Shown here piece after piece: positions 14,101 to 26,200 of a DNA stretch of 64,000 nt. The notes under the pieces were generated by a model that did no database searches, was not told the origin of the DNA, and saw nothing but the letters and a program-made list of their open reading frames with translations. The translations under genes and the position numbers were made by a program. Location of the stretch: positions 64,217,528 through 64,281,527 of the forward strand of contig NC_046358.1 in assembly GCF_004027225.2 (NCBI RefSeq). The letters are read 5' to 3'. Source of the stretch: Strigops habroptila. Lineage: Eukaryota; Chordata; Aves; Psittaciformes; Psittacidae. How positions within the stretch are numbered: the first letter of the stretch is position 1; each line of letters starts with the position of its first letter.

Positions 14101-17100
14101 ACTAGCCCTGAAAAGCTGCAGTTGAGATCAATGGGTTTCAAATAAAACCTGAGTGACAGCAGGTTCTAGAGAGCTGCTCTGCTGCCATTTGTCAGTCTTT
14201 TACTCAGCACCCTGCAGGCTGAATCGCTGGGCTTGACACCGCATGTGCTGCTCCTGCTGATTTCCAGATCAGATCTAATAGTTGCATCCAGCACGGTGGG
14301 TGCTCCCGAGGGACACGAGTGCTGCAGGGCTCAGAAACCCAAAAGAGCTTGTTGCCATAGTAGCCTCCCATGGAGCATTTGCTCCTTTGGTTGCTTTTCT
14401 AATACATCTCAATCTCGTGCTGTTTCAAAGTTAGTCTTCAGTCTCTACTAGGCTGTATGACATGTGATTAAATCTGACAGATCTCCCTGATCAATTTTTT
14501 AAATATCAGTTTTCCTATGCAGTATGTTGGGGCTCTCTAAATGTTTCTAATTGGAACGGTACTTTTTTTTTCTTTTCCCACTTTGCCCTTCAAACGCCCA
14601 CAGAAGGTAAGAACAAGAGCTCAGTGAAAACCAGACTGGAAAGAGTGTAGTCAGCAGATGAACGGGTCTATTCTGAATCTGCATTTTCCATTCTCATTAC
14701 TCTGATCTTTGGCAGAGCCAGGCAGGCTGACAGCTGTGTTTCCAACCCACATTTTCTCTATAGCCGTACAGCAGACTCTGCGATGGCAATTGGTTGTAGC
14801 ACTGCACAACTTCAACATGTCTGTGAATGTCAGTACCTGTGTGACTGCTTCTCTGGGCTTTCTAAAACACATCTTCAAGTTTCTTACACACACTCTGTTT
14901 TCCTGTGGAGCTGAATCTGACAAAATGCTCCCTCTACAGTGACAGTGCTCATAGTGCCCATCATCGAAGTAGGGACAAAGACACAGGGGTTCTCTCCTTC
15001 AAAGAGCAATGCAGAAAGGTGTTTGCATTTCACAGTATGTTGCTTTACTGCACAATTCAGTCCCATCAAGTTGCTGTATACAAGAAATTATCATTTCCAT
15101 CACTGGAGTAAAGCCAGCTGCCTAATCTTTTCGTATGGGTGTTCCTTGCACCTATCACATTGAAGTGCAAAATGCCATGTTATTGCTTCTCCAAAATGGA
15201 CTGAGTAATTCTTATTGAAAGTAGGAGGAGGTGAAAATACAGTTTCAAAGCAAGTTATGCTCCCTGTTCTGTGACAATGTAGGTAAAAATGTATTCACAA
15301 GCAGAGCAGTGTGATTTCCTCTACTGGCATGATTTGCCACTGTGATTTTAAGTGGACTCAGTGTTTTGTAAGGAGAAATAAAATTGGTTTGTACTTGTCT
15401 TCAAAAAGGATTAGACGAGGAGAATCATCAGGTGGAATTGGGAAGCACAGTGGCTCAAGGTTGCTGGCTGCATATGTTTAATCTGTCGAGATAAGCCCAG
15501 GAAGCACTTGGTTCTGATTTTTCTTTTGGTAATTTCACACCTATGCAGTAAATCTCAATGCAATAGTACAAGTCCTACTTTAAATGAATGTGAGATGAGT
15601 TTCAGGTCTTATTCACAATTCTGACTTCACAGCTCAGGCTTGCCACTAATAAAGATTGAAGAAATGTACGAGAATGATAAATTCCTAGAAATAGAAGTCC
15701 ACAAGGAAAACCCAAACCAGCAGGTCTATAGGATGAGCCTTACCCAGCACTCCAGGTTATCTTTCAACTTGGCAAAATTACCTTTTTTTCCAGGTGACAT
15801 CCAGGACACAGCTTCTCAAGGTCAATGAACATCCAGCCATTCTCTCTTTTAAACACTCTGGGAGATGTGAGGGAGCAAAGGAAAGATGCTGCCTTTGTGA
15901 CATTCTCAGTTTGTTAAACTACATTTGCCATTGTATCTGGCCTCCTTTATAGACCTCTTTATTCTTCCCAGGCTTCCAATTTAAAGCCAGTGAGTGAAAG
16001 CAGCAAAATGCTTGTTTTGCATCAATGATAAGAGAGCTGAGTTCAGCCAGTTTTTAATTTAAAGTCATCCTACACCCCCCCAACTGGATTTACATTGGGC
16101 CTGAATGCAGTCTGAATAAGATTCTTGGCCTTTCTGAGATTATCATGGTGTGGAATAGAAAGGTTTCCACAAATTTATTGCATTATACATGTAAAAAGAA
16201 TAAGGTACAGATGCTTTGTTGGAGCTACTGTTTCTGAGAATGTCCTTTTAAACTACTCCTAATCTGATTTAATATTCATGTGGGCAACATGCAGAATTTT
16301 TCTTCTTCGTTCTCATTAACTGGATTTGATATGTAATTGTTTGTATTTTCTACATGGTGGCAAGATGCCTGTAATGATAGGGTTATGACAGTAGCTCCGT
16401 TGGATTTAATGTAGCGCTTTACAGTCAGTGGCTTTGAAACAAGGAACACAGTGAAATTACAGAAGATTAAACCCAATTGGACTTACTTTTTTCCCAGCTG
16501 CCATAATAAAGCCTTAGACGCACATTGCATGTGCTGACATAGAGCTCTTCAAAGCCCGACCCTTTGGCCTTGCTTCTGTGGGTGCAGAGGACTTTTGGAT
16601 CCAAGAAAATGATGCATTTGCTGCACTATGCAGAACAGTGTGTGCTATCTCCTGGGGCTCTACAGAAAGACATGCTTTTCCTGTAGACTAAAACCAGAAC
16701 AGAATTAATGTGTCCTCTAGTATACGGGATGTCAAGTTTTCTCACGTACCAATAAGTGCAAACAAAGGGATGAAAATGCAAAAGCTAAAGTTACAGTTTC
16801 ATAAATTGGTGTTTTAAAGTGTATCTGTCAATCATATATTCAGTGTTAGATCAAGAGTATAGATATGAATGCAATTGTAACATTGAACAAAGCCTGGTTA
16901 TTTATAAGCCAGAGGCAAAACTCAGCATAATTGCACTTGCAAAACAAACGTGCTGTTATTTGGCGTTCATTTAGAGCAACCTTTCCTGGATAAGCAAGTA
17001 GAATATTTACACATTCAAGTCTCTGTGCCTAATTGTGTTTGTGTGTGTAGTTACATACTGCAATTACTGTTCATTGACACTATGCATGCATTTTTACAAT

Positions 17101-20100
17101 CTGACTTCATAAATTTATAAGTCTAATTTTATTGTCTCTCACAGATGTGTCTGAGGCTTGTGTGTGTATATATAGAGATAAAATGACTTCTAACTAAAGG
17201 TGGCAGAGTCAGACCTACCAGTTTTATGTACAAGTTTCTCTTCAAGAAAGGTTCATTTGGTAAATTAATAACCAAGAGTAAAATCAGTTTAAGGACTGAC
17301 CATTATGCAGGAGAGACATAAAGAATATTCACATGAAGAATGAGAGAGAAACCAAGCCTTAAAGTTTCAGCTGGGTTTTGGTAGTAGCTGGGACTTTTCC
17401 TTGACTAATGGCAATTCATTAAGCTCTGAGCTTCAGATGCCCTGAGTCTCACCACAAAAACATACATGCTCAGTCCTTTCATGTGAGGGCAAAAGAATAT
17501 AAGCCATTTCCCCTTTAAAATTTAGGGTATTTTTTGACTTACCCGTAACAGAGTTGTATGTAGTACGTAACTCATCTTCATGCTAAAAATTTACCTTTTT
17601 CCCCCAAGTGAATATGGTTGGATTTTGGTTTAAGATCACTTTAGAGTTACAGTTTAGAGACTGTACAGGGCGATATTTGGAGTAAGGCACAGCACTCTTT
17701 AAAATAGTGTTAGTCAAGATAAGTTAAATTGTTGAAAATATACTTTAATCCCAGTACTTTAAAAACTAGTCACGTCTGTAAATTAAAGGTGAAGGAGAAG
17801 TGATTGGAAATCTGAAATACTGCAAAGTCACCAGCAGCCAGACCAAGTCATGGAATTCTTAACTTAAAATGAGCTATTAACACTTGGGAAGTGCGGCCTC
17901 TGTACAGGGCAGAAAAATAAATGAAAAGTCTTCATGCCAAGTCGTAGCAGATGAAAATGATGTAACCAAAAATCTTCACATTTCCTTCTTTACTGCTTTT
18001 CCTAATGTATGTATGGCTATAGTAATATATATAAGTATCCAAGGAACATGTCTGTGAACTCTTTTGAAAGTTATCAATCCTCATTCACAGATCTATGTGA
18101 GCAAAAATCTGAATTTCTGTTCACATTGTTTTTAAGGTTAGGGAAGGAAAATTTCAAGGAGGGGAGGAAGTTAATTTCTTGTCACCTACTGACTTCCCCT
18201 TTTGTGACTGAAAATCTTGAATTCAGGCTTGGAAATCTCTATTCACACATATTATGCTTCTGGGAAGACCTGGATCTTCATGAGCATGCCAGTGGGGCTG
18301 TTTGGATCACAATATGAAATTCCTTGATGTCTTTCCAGAATCAAGTTGCAAAGAATAATCAAAAAGATAATCAGGAGAGCTAGTTAGGGGAAGAGTTTCT
18401 GTGGTGTGCTTCACCAGAACTAAGCTGAAACCACCCAGCATTATAAAATTACCGAAAAAACACCAGCAAATAACCTCTTTGATCCTTTTCCATCAGGATA
18501 TGTGCAATCCAGACTTCTACAGCCACCTACATTCACTTTCCTAAGGCATCTGTTACCCTAATACTGCAGTATACATTATAGTATTTATGAAACCATGCTA
18601 TGTGAAATATTTCAGAAATGCATCTCACTGGATAGGACTCCAAGTCACTTGACATAATCGTGTAAACGAGTCTAGAAATGCCAAGAAAGCTTCTGTTGAT
18701 GTGTGGGGAACCACCTTATCAGCATTCAGCAACACACGGATTCCCATTCTGAGAGAAGCTCCTATTGACTCCTTTTGACATATGAATGCACAGGAACCTG
18801 TAGTACAACAGAAATCACTCTCTGTGTTTGTGGCCACTGGATTTTCTTATAACTGTGGAATGCACGAAGCTCAACTGATACTTTTAGATGGCTAAATCCA
18901 AAATACAGATTCTCCAAAGCTTTCCTAATGACTAGTTAAGCCTGCAGAGGCCTGCTTGTCCACCAACTAGGATACCTCTGTAGCTGTCCGCTGAGCCAAT
19001 ACGTAAGTCTCTTCCTTAGTGAACGGCATGGTGTTTCATCTCCAGCAGGACTCAGAAATGAAATTTTCCCTTCCCCATAACACCTGTAAAACTGATCTAA
19101 TGAATACTCTTAGAACAGAAAGTCAGGTGAGATTTCATACTGAACACCGGGGAAAGGAAGAGAAAACGTGCTGTGTATTTCCTTTCTTTTTTACTTACAA
19201 CCTGTTGTTTATAGCTTCCACCCAGAGGATGAGAAACTGAGCTTCAAATCCTCCTATTTGTTTAAAGCAGGACTCTGCTCCTAGGAGCATGCGCTGGCAT
19301 AACCGGAGATAAAGTTCTTAAAGTTTCTGCTATCTAAGCCTTCCTGCAGCCCTTTCCTTCTTAGGAGGTGAAACTTAAGCCCACCTCCTTAGAATTCCCT
19401 GCCAAGAGTTTAGATAGTTGAGAGTGCCAGCTCCTCTGGATTAATACAGTTTTAGCACTGGTATTGGGAGGATTATGGCGTGGACAATAGCAGGCACTTA
19501 GGGTTAGGTGTGCTGAAGCTGTGCCCAGCCCTCTTATGTGAACATAGTAACTGAGATTGCTTTAGTCCCCCATCGGTAAAAATTCAGTTGGTGTCTAAAA
19601 GATTTTAACTTATATAACAGTTTGTAGTGGAAACTACAGAAAAATATTTCCAATATGACCTACAGGATGAAAGGGAGGGAATGAATGCAAAATGAAACTG
19701 CTCAGGAAACAGTGGTGAACATACCTATTCATGCATACATTTTTTATCTTGACAATTGTGACAATTGAGATGTCTTCAGCATGTGATCTCCTCTAAAAAG
19801 ATGGAGCTGTCACAGTTACCCAAGACCTGGTTCTCCTCTGTTTAAGGTGGAGAATGCAGTCAGCTCCTACATGGCCCACTTCTGCTTAGCTCTGGGTTTG
19901 GAACATCTTCAGAGAATAGCAGTACCATAAGGATATATCTAGATTGCGTGCTTCTTGCCTTTCTCAGTTGGAAAGAAGAATAAACCTTTAAAGGGAATCT
20001 GTAATGAAGCATAAGAGAGTAATCAAAATTGGGTAAGATATATATATATTAAGTAAAAGGTATTAGCTCATTATTTAGTGGATCCAATAAACCAAACGTA

Positions 20101-20911
20101 TTTCTTGTATAAAAGTCAACTGTACCTAAAACTTGTGCTACGGATGTTTTATGGTACTATGGTACTCATGGTACTCAATTCATGTTTCATGGTACTCAAT
20201 AGGAGAGTATATTTGTCTTCTAAGCATGGTTGAGACAGTGAACCAAGTCCTACCTGGTTGTCATGTTAACTTTTTGCTCAGGACTGAAATCAGATGTTCG
20301 AATGAGCCCCTATTTTAGCAAGGTTGTTTATTAAAAACGCTTCCTTCTTCCTCTTTCTTTATAATAGGTCTCGGGAGTTTCATAAGCAAAAGACAAAATT
20401 CTTTCCACAGGATCCATGAGCACCTGTCCTGCTGGACATCAGATAGTACATCCAACAACAAATAAGGTTTAATTTTATTCATCCAGGAAGTTTTTGTGCT
20501 GTTTTTAGTAGGAAAATATCAGTTGTCACCCAGATAATGTGTTTCTAATGGTCACAAAAATATGTTCATAACTTCCTTTCCATCCACATCTATTTACACA
20601 CATTCAAGATACTATAATATGCCTTAAATAATTCATACCTCTTTTAAATTTAGAGCCCATGGTAAGCTTTGTACGTTCTGTTTTGTATATGTAGGTTTTA
20701 TTGGCTTAAAAACTTAGGAGGAGAGATGTTTCCTGCTTTGCTTAGAGCAAGGCACCTTGTTCAATGTTGAAGAAATGGTCTGGACTCTGAATATAACTGT
20801 CCAGCTGCGGGCTGAACAGCATGCAGAAATATCAACCTCTTGCAGCACCTAAATGTCTTCAGCAGCTTTGTGTGTACCCAGTTGCTCAGCAAATTAAGCC
20901 CTGGCTATGAA

Positions 20912-21033
20912 ACAGACTCTCATAACTTAACCATGGAAATTTAGCCCTTCCACTTATCCCTGCCTAATTTGGGGTTTATAGTACTTGTTCACATAACTGA
21001 CAAAATGCCTGATTAATCCATCCTGTGAGCGCT
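20912..21033 (+). repeat. unclassified interspersed repeat, copy 1
   Basis: This stretch matches 23161-23295 in the same orientation. The shared words include ccatggaaatt, agcccttccacttatccct, ggtttatagtacttgt, acataactgacaaaatg and ccatcctgtgagc. Identity by eye is about 85 percent with a few indels. Similarity stops on both sides, so this is a repeat pair rather than a long segmental duplication. It resembles no bird element I know. Confidence 0.8.
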
Positions 21034-21358
21034 TTCAGAAGCATGTGATAATGTTTATTATTAGTGTAAATGTATTTGTATTCTGCTGCAGGGGACTGAA
21101 GTGTCCTTATATATTTTGGTCATCTTCTCTGATAAACTCAAGAGAATCATGGAATTTATTCCCAGAGCTCGTTTGCTTTGGGAATCAGCAGGTAGGACTA
21201 CGCAGAGATGTCTCTAATTTCACCAGATGTGTGAAATGCCCTGTGGGGTAACGCAGGATGGTTTGATTTACCATCCAAAGGAAGAAACTCGTAACTCTGC
21301 TGCTGTTTTCAAACAGGTCTAAACGTTGAGTCTCATTTCCCCAGTTCCCAAGCAAAAA
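21034..21358. other. intergenic between repeat and LTR
   Basis: Unique sequence; I see nothing supportable in it. Confidence 0.65.
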
Positions 21359-22115
21359 TGTTGACAGGGTCCAACTGGAGAAAACCCCAGTGTCAGACCC
21401 ATTTCCTTTGTGATTGCAAGAGTGAAATTAAGATGCGAATGAGGTCAAGTACCGTAATTGGTTTATTGGAAAAAAGACAATTATTGTAAAAAGAGATATT
21501 ATTGTAAAAAAGGGGATAGCGATAGGAGAGATTGGAAGAAGGAGAGAAATGAAGCAAGAATTTGGGGTGCAGAGAGAGAGAGATAGTCACCACTGTGGAC
21601 CCAGTGGTATCCCGGGCATCCATCGTCATCGTCAGAGGTGGTGGGAGTCCTCCAGGGTCCATAGTCGGTATCGGAGCAGAGTGTCCCCAAGAGTCCATAG
21701 TAGTCATGGGAGGTGGGTGGGTGTCCTCGTGGAGGGTGTCCACGTGGAGATGTCCTCCTGGAGTTTTCCCCTTGAAGGTGTGTTTTTTGGCGATGTCTTT
21801 TTTCCTCTTTTATAATGAGTTGGGGTGGAGTACCTCCATTCCTGGTTGTCTTACAGCCAGCTCTTCAACTGCACATGTCTGCAGCAATTCTTGGATTAAG
21901 AGACAGTAATTCCTCACACCAATCCTCGAGATAATGTACAGAAGAGTCTTATCTCAGCTCTTCCCACCCATCTCTCCGGCAATGGACAGTCTTCACTCTT
22001 CCGACCCATCTCTGAGACAATGGATTGGTGGAATCCCATCTCAGCTTCTCATACCAACTTTGAGACAATGGACAGTGGAGTCCACTGTCCACTAGTTTCA
22101 GATCAGTCTCTCACA
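21359..22115 (-). mobile_element. retroviral-type LTR, probably solo, unclassified avian family
   Basis: The minus strand has LTR architecture. A TATA box (TATAAAAG, 21807-21814) is followed about 340 bp downstream by AATAAA (21462-21467). A short tail then ends in gaccctgtcaaca. The outer ends read TGTGAG...CAACA on the minus strand, or TGGACAG...CAACA if the element starts at 22091. The promoter-side part (about 21915-22091) has three imperfect repeats containing (c)aatgga and tctgagaca-type words. No matching target duplication is visible, so the edges are approximate. No gag, pol or env frame is found nearby. The open frames inside it lie on both strands and are not genes. Confidence 0.68.
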
Positions 22116-23160
22116 GATGTAAAGAGAGCATATAGAAAAGGTTACATGAATTAAAATGCAGTCTTTTTTTTCCCCATAAAAATGTTGTCATAGTGAAAAC
22201 TCTGCCACAGAATACTGCTCTAGTTCTTATCACCAAATGGAACAACTATTCTGTTGATGCCTATTATACTTGTTAATTATTGCACTCTAGAAATAGGTTG
22301 AAGTCTAACAGAGAAAGGGCTCTTCCAATCCTTTCTTATCTATAACCTAGAAATATCTCTGCACTGCAATCAAACTAAAATCTAGTGATGGAAAATAATA
22401 GTTTTTTGGTAACCAGCATCACTGTATGAATTCAAAGTAGAATCCTACAGATGAGAGACTTTGTTTCCTACTACCCATCAGCTCATTGTCTCAAAGGAAA
22501 GCTTTGTGTAAAGAAATATAGAGATAATAACAGCCTTCATTGCTCTGGTCTTAATATGCCAAGAAAATGAGGTTGTCAATGCCTAAAGAGGAGAATTTCT
22601 TTTGCTGCAATATTGCTGGGGCAAATTGTACCATCAGCAATTGATTAACAGTTGAATATTGACAGGTCAGTAAGTGTGACTACTGTATGACCTCTAGGTA
22701 TCATTTTGCAAGGCTGCCTTCTGCAAGCAATGTGAGATGAAGATTAATACTATATACACTGGCAGTGAAACAGAAAGAAAAAGATACAAACAGGAAAATC
22801 CTCTTGGGCTTCCTCATGGCAACTCATTTTGGGTTTTTAAAAGGGCCTGAAAGAGGAGCTGCTTTAGAGAAGAAAGTGTATCAATGTGCACAGATGCTGA
22901 TTCTGCCATACAACAGCTTCCTTGGTACAAAAGGGCTGAGGTCTACTTGGACTGGTGCTTTGAAGTTAAATCTTCAAACAACCATAACCCGAGAAAGAGA
23001 ATGAGCATTATTTTGATTCTCAGCATGGCGAGATATTATTCATTTTCCTTTTTTATTTTTTTCTTTTATAATATTGGAAAAGGCCAGGAGAATATTTCGC
23101 AGTATCCCCTTTGAGGCATTTTGTATTACAGTTGTTTTCCTCAATAGTGGATTTTATGAT
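22116..23160. other. intergenic between LTR and repeat copy 2
   Basis: Unique AT-rich sequence with chance frames only. No gag/pol-like sequence follows the LTR on either side. Confidence 0.65.
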
Positions 23161-23295
23161 GCAGACTTTCAAAAACTTAGCCATGGAAATTCAGCCCTTC
23201 CACTTATCCCTCTCTAATTTAGGGTTTATAGTACTTGTCTAGTTGACATAACTGACAAAATGTCTAATTCATTCCTTAACCCATCCTGTGAGCTC
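23161..23295 (+). repeat. unclassified interspersed repeat, copy 2
   Basis: This is the second copy of the 20912-21033 sequence, about 2.25 kb away and directly oriented. It is slightly longer: it contains an extra ctagttg before acataactgacaaaatg and extra bases before ccatcctgtgagc. No terminal repeats or flanking duplications were seen. Confidence 0.8.
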
Positions 23296-26200
23296 TGGGA
23301 CAGACAAATAGAGAGAGTTAGGAACATCAGGGAGAATGTGAAAAGGGAATGGTGCTCTCAAGCATCATTTATACAATTCATACTCTATCTAGTGCTCATC
23401 ACAAACACCACATTATAATCTAAAAACTACTGTGGTCTACTCAAAGAATTTGGAGTATCAGAAGAGGGAAATTTTCCCAGTTTGGGTCTGTATTCCTCAC
23501 CAGAAAGCAGATGTATGGCTTGCACTAGGCAGGAAATGTACGCTGACTGAAACTGTGCATGTTTGCTTGCATTTATAATTGTAAGGTGGAGCAGATGGTG
23601 ACAACTTAGTTGAATGTGAACAATCCATTGAAATAACCTAAATTGTCAAGCTATTCTCCTATAGAAAGCTGTCTGTGCACCATTTGAACAAATTGAAAGT
23701 ATCCTTCATGTTATTGAATCGGCTGAATTGCCTCATGTTGTGAGATATGCTGGGCTTACAGGGTTTTACAGAGTGTAAGCTCTTTCATTTTGGGAGCTGT
23801 GAATGCTCCAAAGCTGGGGGAAAAGTTAACAAAAACTCCATAGCCGTTCTACTCTCTGACTCATTTTGCTGTAGAAAAACTTCTGGGCAGATATCTAATG
23901 AGATTAACAGCATTAACAAAAATGGCATGTCTTCAGTTTTAAGCCCAAGGACAGACTGCTCTTATCAATAGGCTCCAGATCTGCAAGGCAAGGCAGTAGC
24001 CCACATCAAAACAAAATCAAAAATATTGTTTTCTACTTTGTTAATGTGATGTATTGACACTCAGCAGTTTAAAAGCAGGAGGCAGAATGTCTTTGTGTGT
24101 GCATGGTGTGGAGAATGAGAATAGACTGCTTGATTTTGGTGGGACAGATCAAACTTTCAGAGTCTCCATACACCACTTCAGAGGCAGGGAAGGCACTGCC
24201 ACCTGCTCACGAAGGCCCTGCTTCACGAGCACACCTCTGTAAAAGGGATCCAGGCTCTCCTGTGCAAAGCAAGAAGAACATTGTACTGCAGGACCAGTGT
24301 GCATGATAAAAACCTCAATTACATTGAGCAGAGAGAGATCTGAGATAGCCTCTAAAGATCTTAAGGAGAGGCTGTGGCTTAAATCCTCTCTGGGAAAGTA
24401 AGGAGTGCTTTGAGATATAGGGAGTTACTGGGAGGTAGCTTGCTGCCATGTACTAAAGCAGCTGGTTTTGTGATAAACCTCTGTGTGCATGCTCTTTTTC
24501 TGTGATAAATTTGGTGAATGCAAGCTAGTTTATTTCTTTTTCATGCTGTTCTGCCTCTCTCTGATCAGGGATAGGAACACTTTAATTTTTCCGTTATTCC
24601 ACAAAAAGCTGTTTCTGTGCCTATACCACTTCACTGTCACGGATTCCTCTCCTGCATGCAGTTAGGTGTATAAGTGGCTCCCATTCCTACTCAAAAATGA
24701 GAGAGAAGCCAGTGTTATCCCCCTAACCACATGCCACAATACTCATCTGATATGTTGACATCCCTTCCCTGCCTGGTCAGGAACAGAGATTTGAGCCAAG
24801 TGCTCCAAATGAATGTCCCAACCATGATATTTCACACAGTTTTGAGCAGAGGTCCTTTTGAATATCTCCTTTAGAAGTTACTCTATTACGTATTTAACCA
24901 AGTAGCCACTGGCAGCTTACTGCAACGTCCAGAGCCAGTGAAATAACTTCTATTTTCACCTGCAGATTGCACGTGAACAGAGGGAAAATCTCAAATATTC
25001 ATTTCATCCCTCTTTAGGAATTGTGCATGTTTCTTATTGGTGGAACTGATAATGTATAAGATGAAAAGGGGATGAGTTGGAGATAGAAACCTGTTTTTGC
25101 AGTCTTAATCCATTTATATGTTAGAGTTTTTTTCCTGTATTTATGTGAGGCTGCTGAGTACTTGCAAAAATACACTCAGGTTTCAAAATTAAAACTTGTC
25201 CTAAATTACCGCTCAAAACCAGAGAACAAGTATGTTGGCATATCAGCTATTTTCTAGTCTCAGATAATTAATCCTTCATTCTGAATGGCTAGCAAAGGTC
25301 TAACATTACTATTTTTTAAATCATGTATAACATATTCTTAAAGAACTTAAGGACATATATAAATTTCGAATGCTGCATTCATTTAGCCTATTAAATTGCA
25401 GTTAGCAGTGGTCAGCAGCTGAAGTACGTTACACCTTGCATAGTTTTTAAAGAATATAGGGCATCTAATACTGTTCTTCTTGACACTTTTTACTGTGAGT
25501 TTAAATGGAAGCAGGAGCAAACCCCAGATAAGCAGTCATTTGTTAGTACTGTGTGCTTAGAAAAGGGTGAAATTCCTTCCACTCTTGACATTCATAGCTG
25601 GTCTACCCCTGCCATGAAGACTAACTGTTAGCAACCTTTGTCTGAGCCTAAATGGGTATAAAAGATAACACTCCTATATTTTGCATATATATGTGTGTGT
25701 AAATAAGATTTTCTTCAGGCTCTTTCTTTTCCCTTGTGTACGAAAATGACTGTGTTGCTTACATGATAAGGTAAAATGCTCTTTTAAAATTCACATGCAG
25801 TGTTTTCGATAAGTATATCTCCCAAGAATAAACATACTTCTGTGGCCATTGGATTCAGTAAACATAGGGCAAACATCAGTTTGCTAGCCTGGAGAACATT
25901 CTAAGGCTGCAAAGGAAGCTTAACTTATTGTTATAATTGCAGTTTCTTGGCTTAAAAAACAACGCCGGGAATGTAACACAAGAGCTTGTTATGAGGACTT
26001 TCTTTCAGAAGGAAAGGAAACCCTACTGACTGTTAGGATTCGCTCTAAATGCCTATTTGTCATATGAAGGGCTCTTCCATAGGTATTTCAGCCATAGGTT
26101 CCTCTTCCTCTGAAAACTCACCAAGTTGTGTTTTTTAAAGACACGCAGGATGTGCTTTCAGACAACTTCTTTTTTGTTTGGTGCTGCTACACACACAGCT

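Larger units (their letters stand above)
1161..20911. other. intergenic, AT-rich, no gene recognised
   Basis: Nearly 20 kb without a supported gene. Open frames here are short, overlap on both strands and match nothing I know. The longest are 13366-13824 minus (152 codons, hydrophobic) and 1921-2340 minus (139 codons). Minor contents are the A-rich tract near 2800, the small tandem repeat near 5150, GT/AT runs near 17035 and 17160, and several TAAT-rich stretches (5380-5700, 8860-9010, 9540-9600) that could be conserved regulatory elements. The expected TMEM117 C-terminal exon was looked for and not seen. Confidence 0.65.

Noticed and set aside
21393-21909. Several overlapping open frames on both strands
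   Set aside because: They lie within the LTR at 21359-22115 and arise from its repetitive composition. No gag, pol or env similarity.
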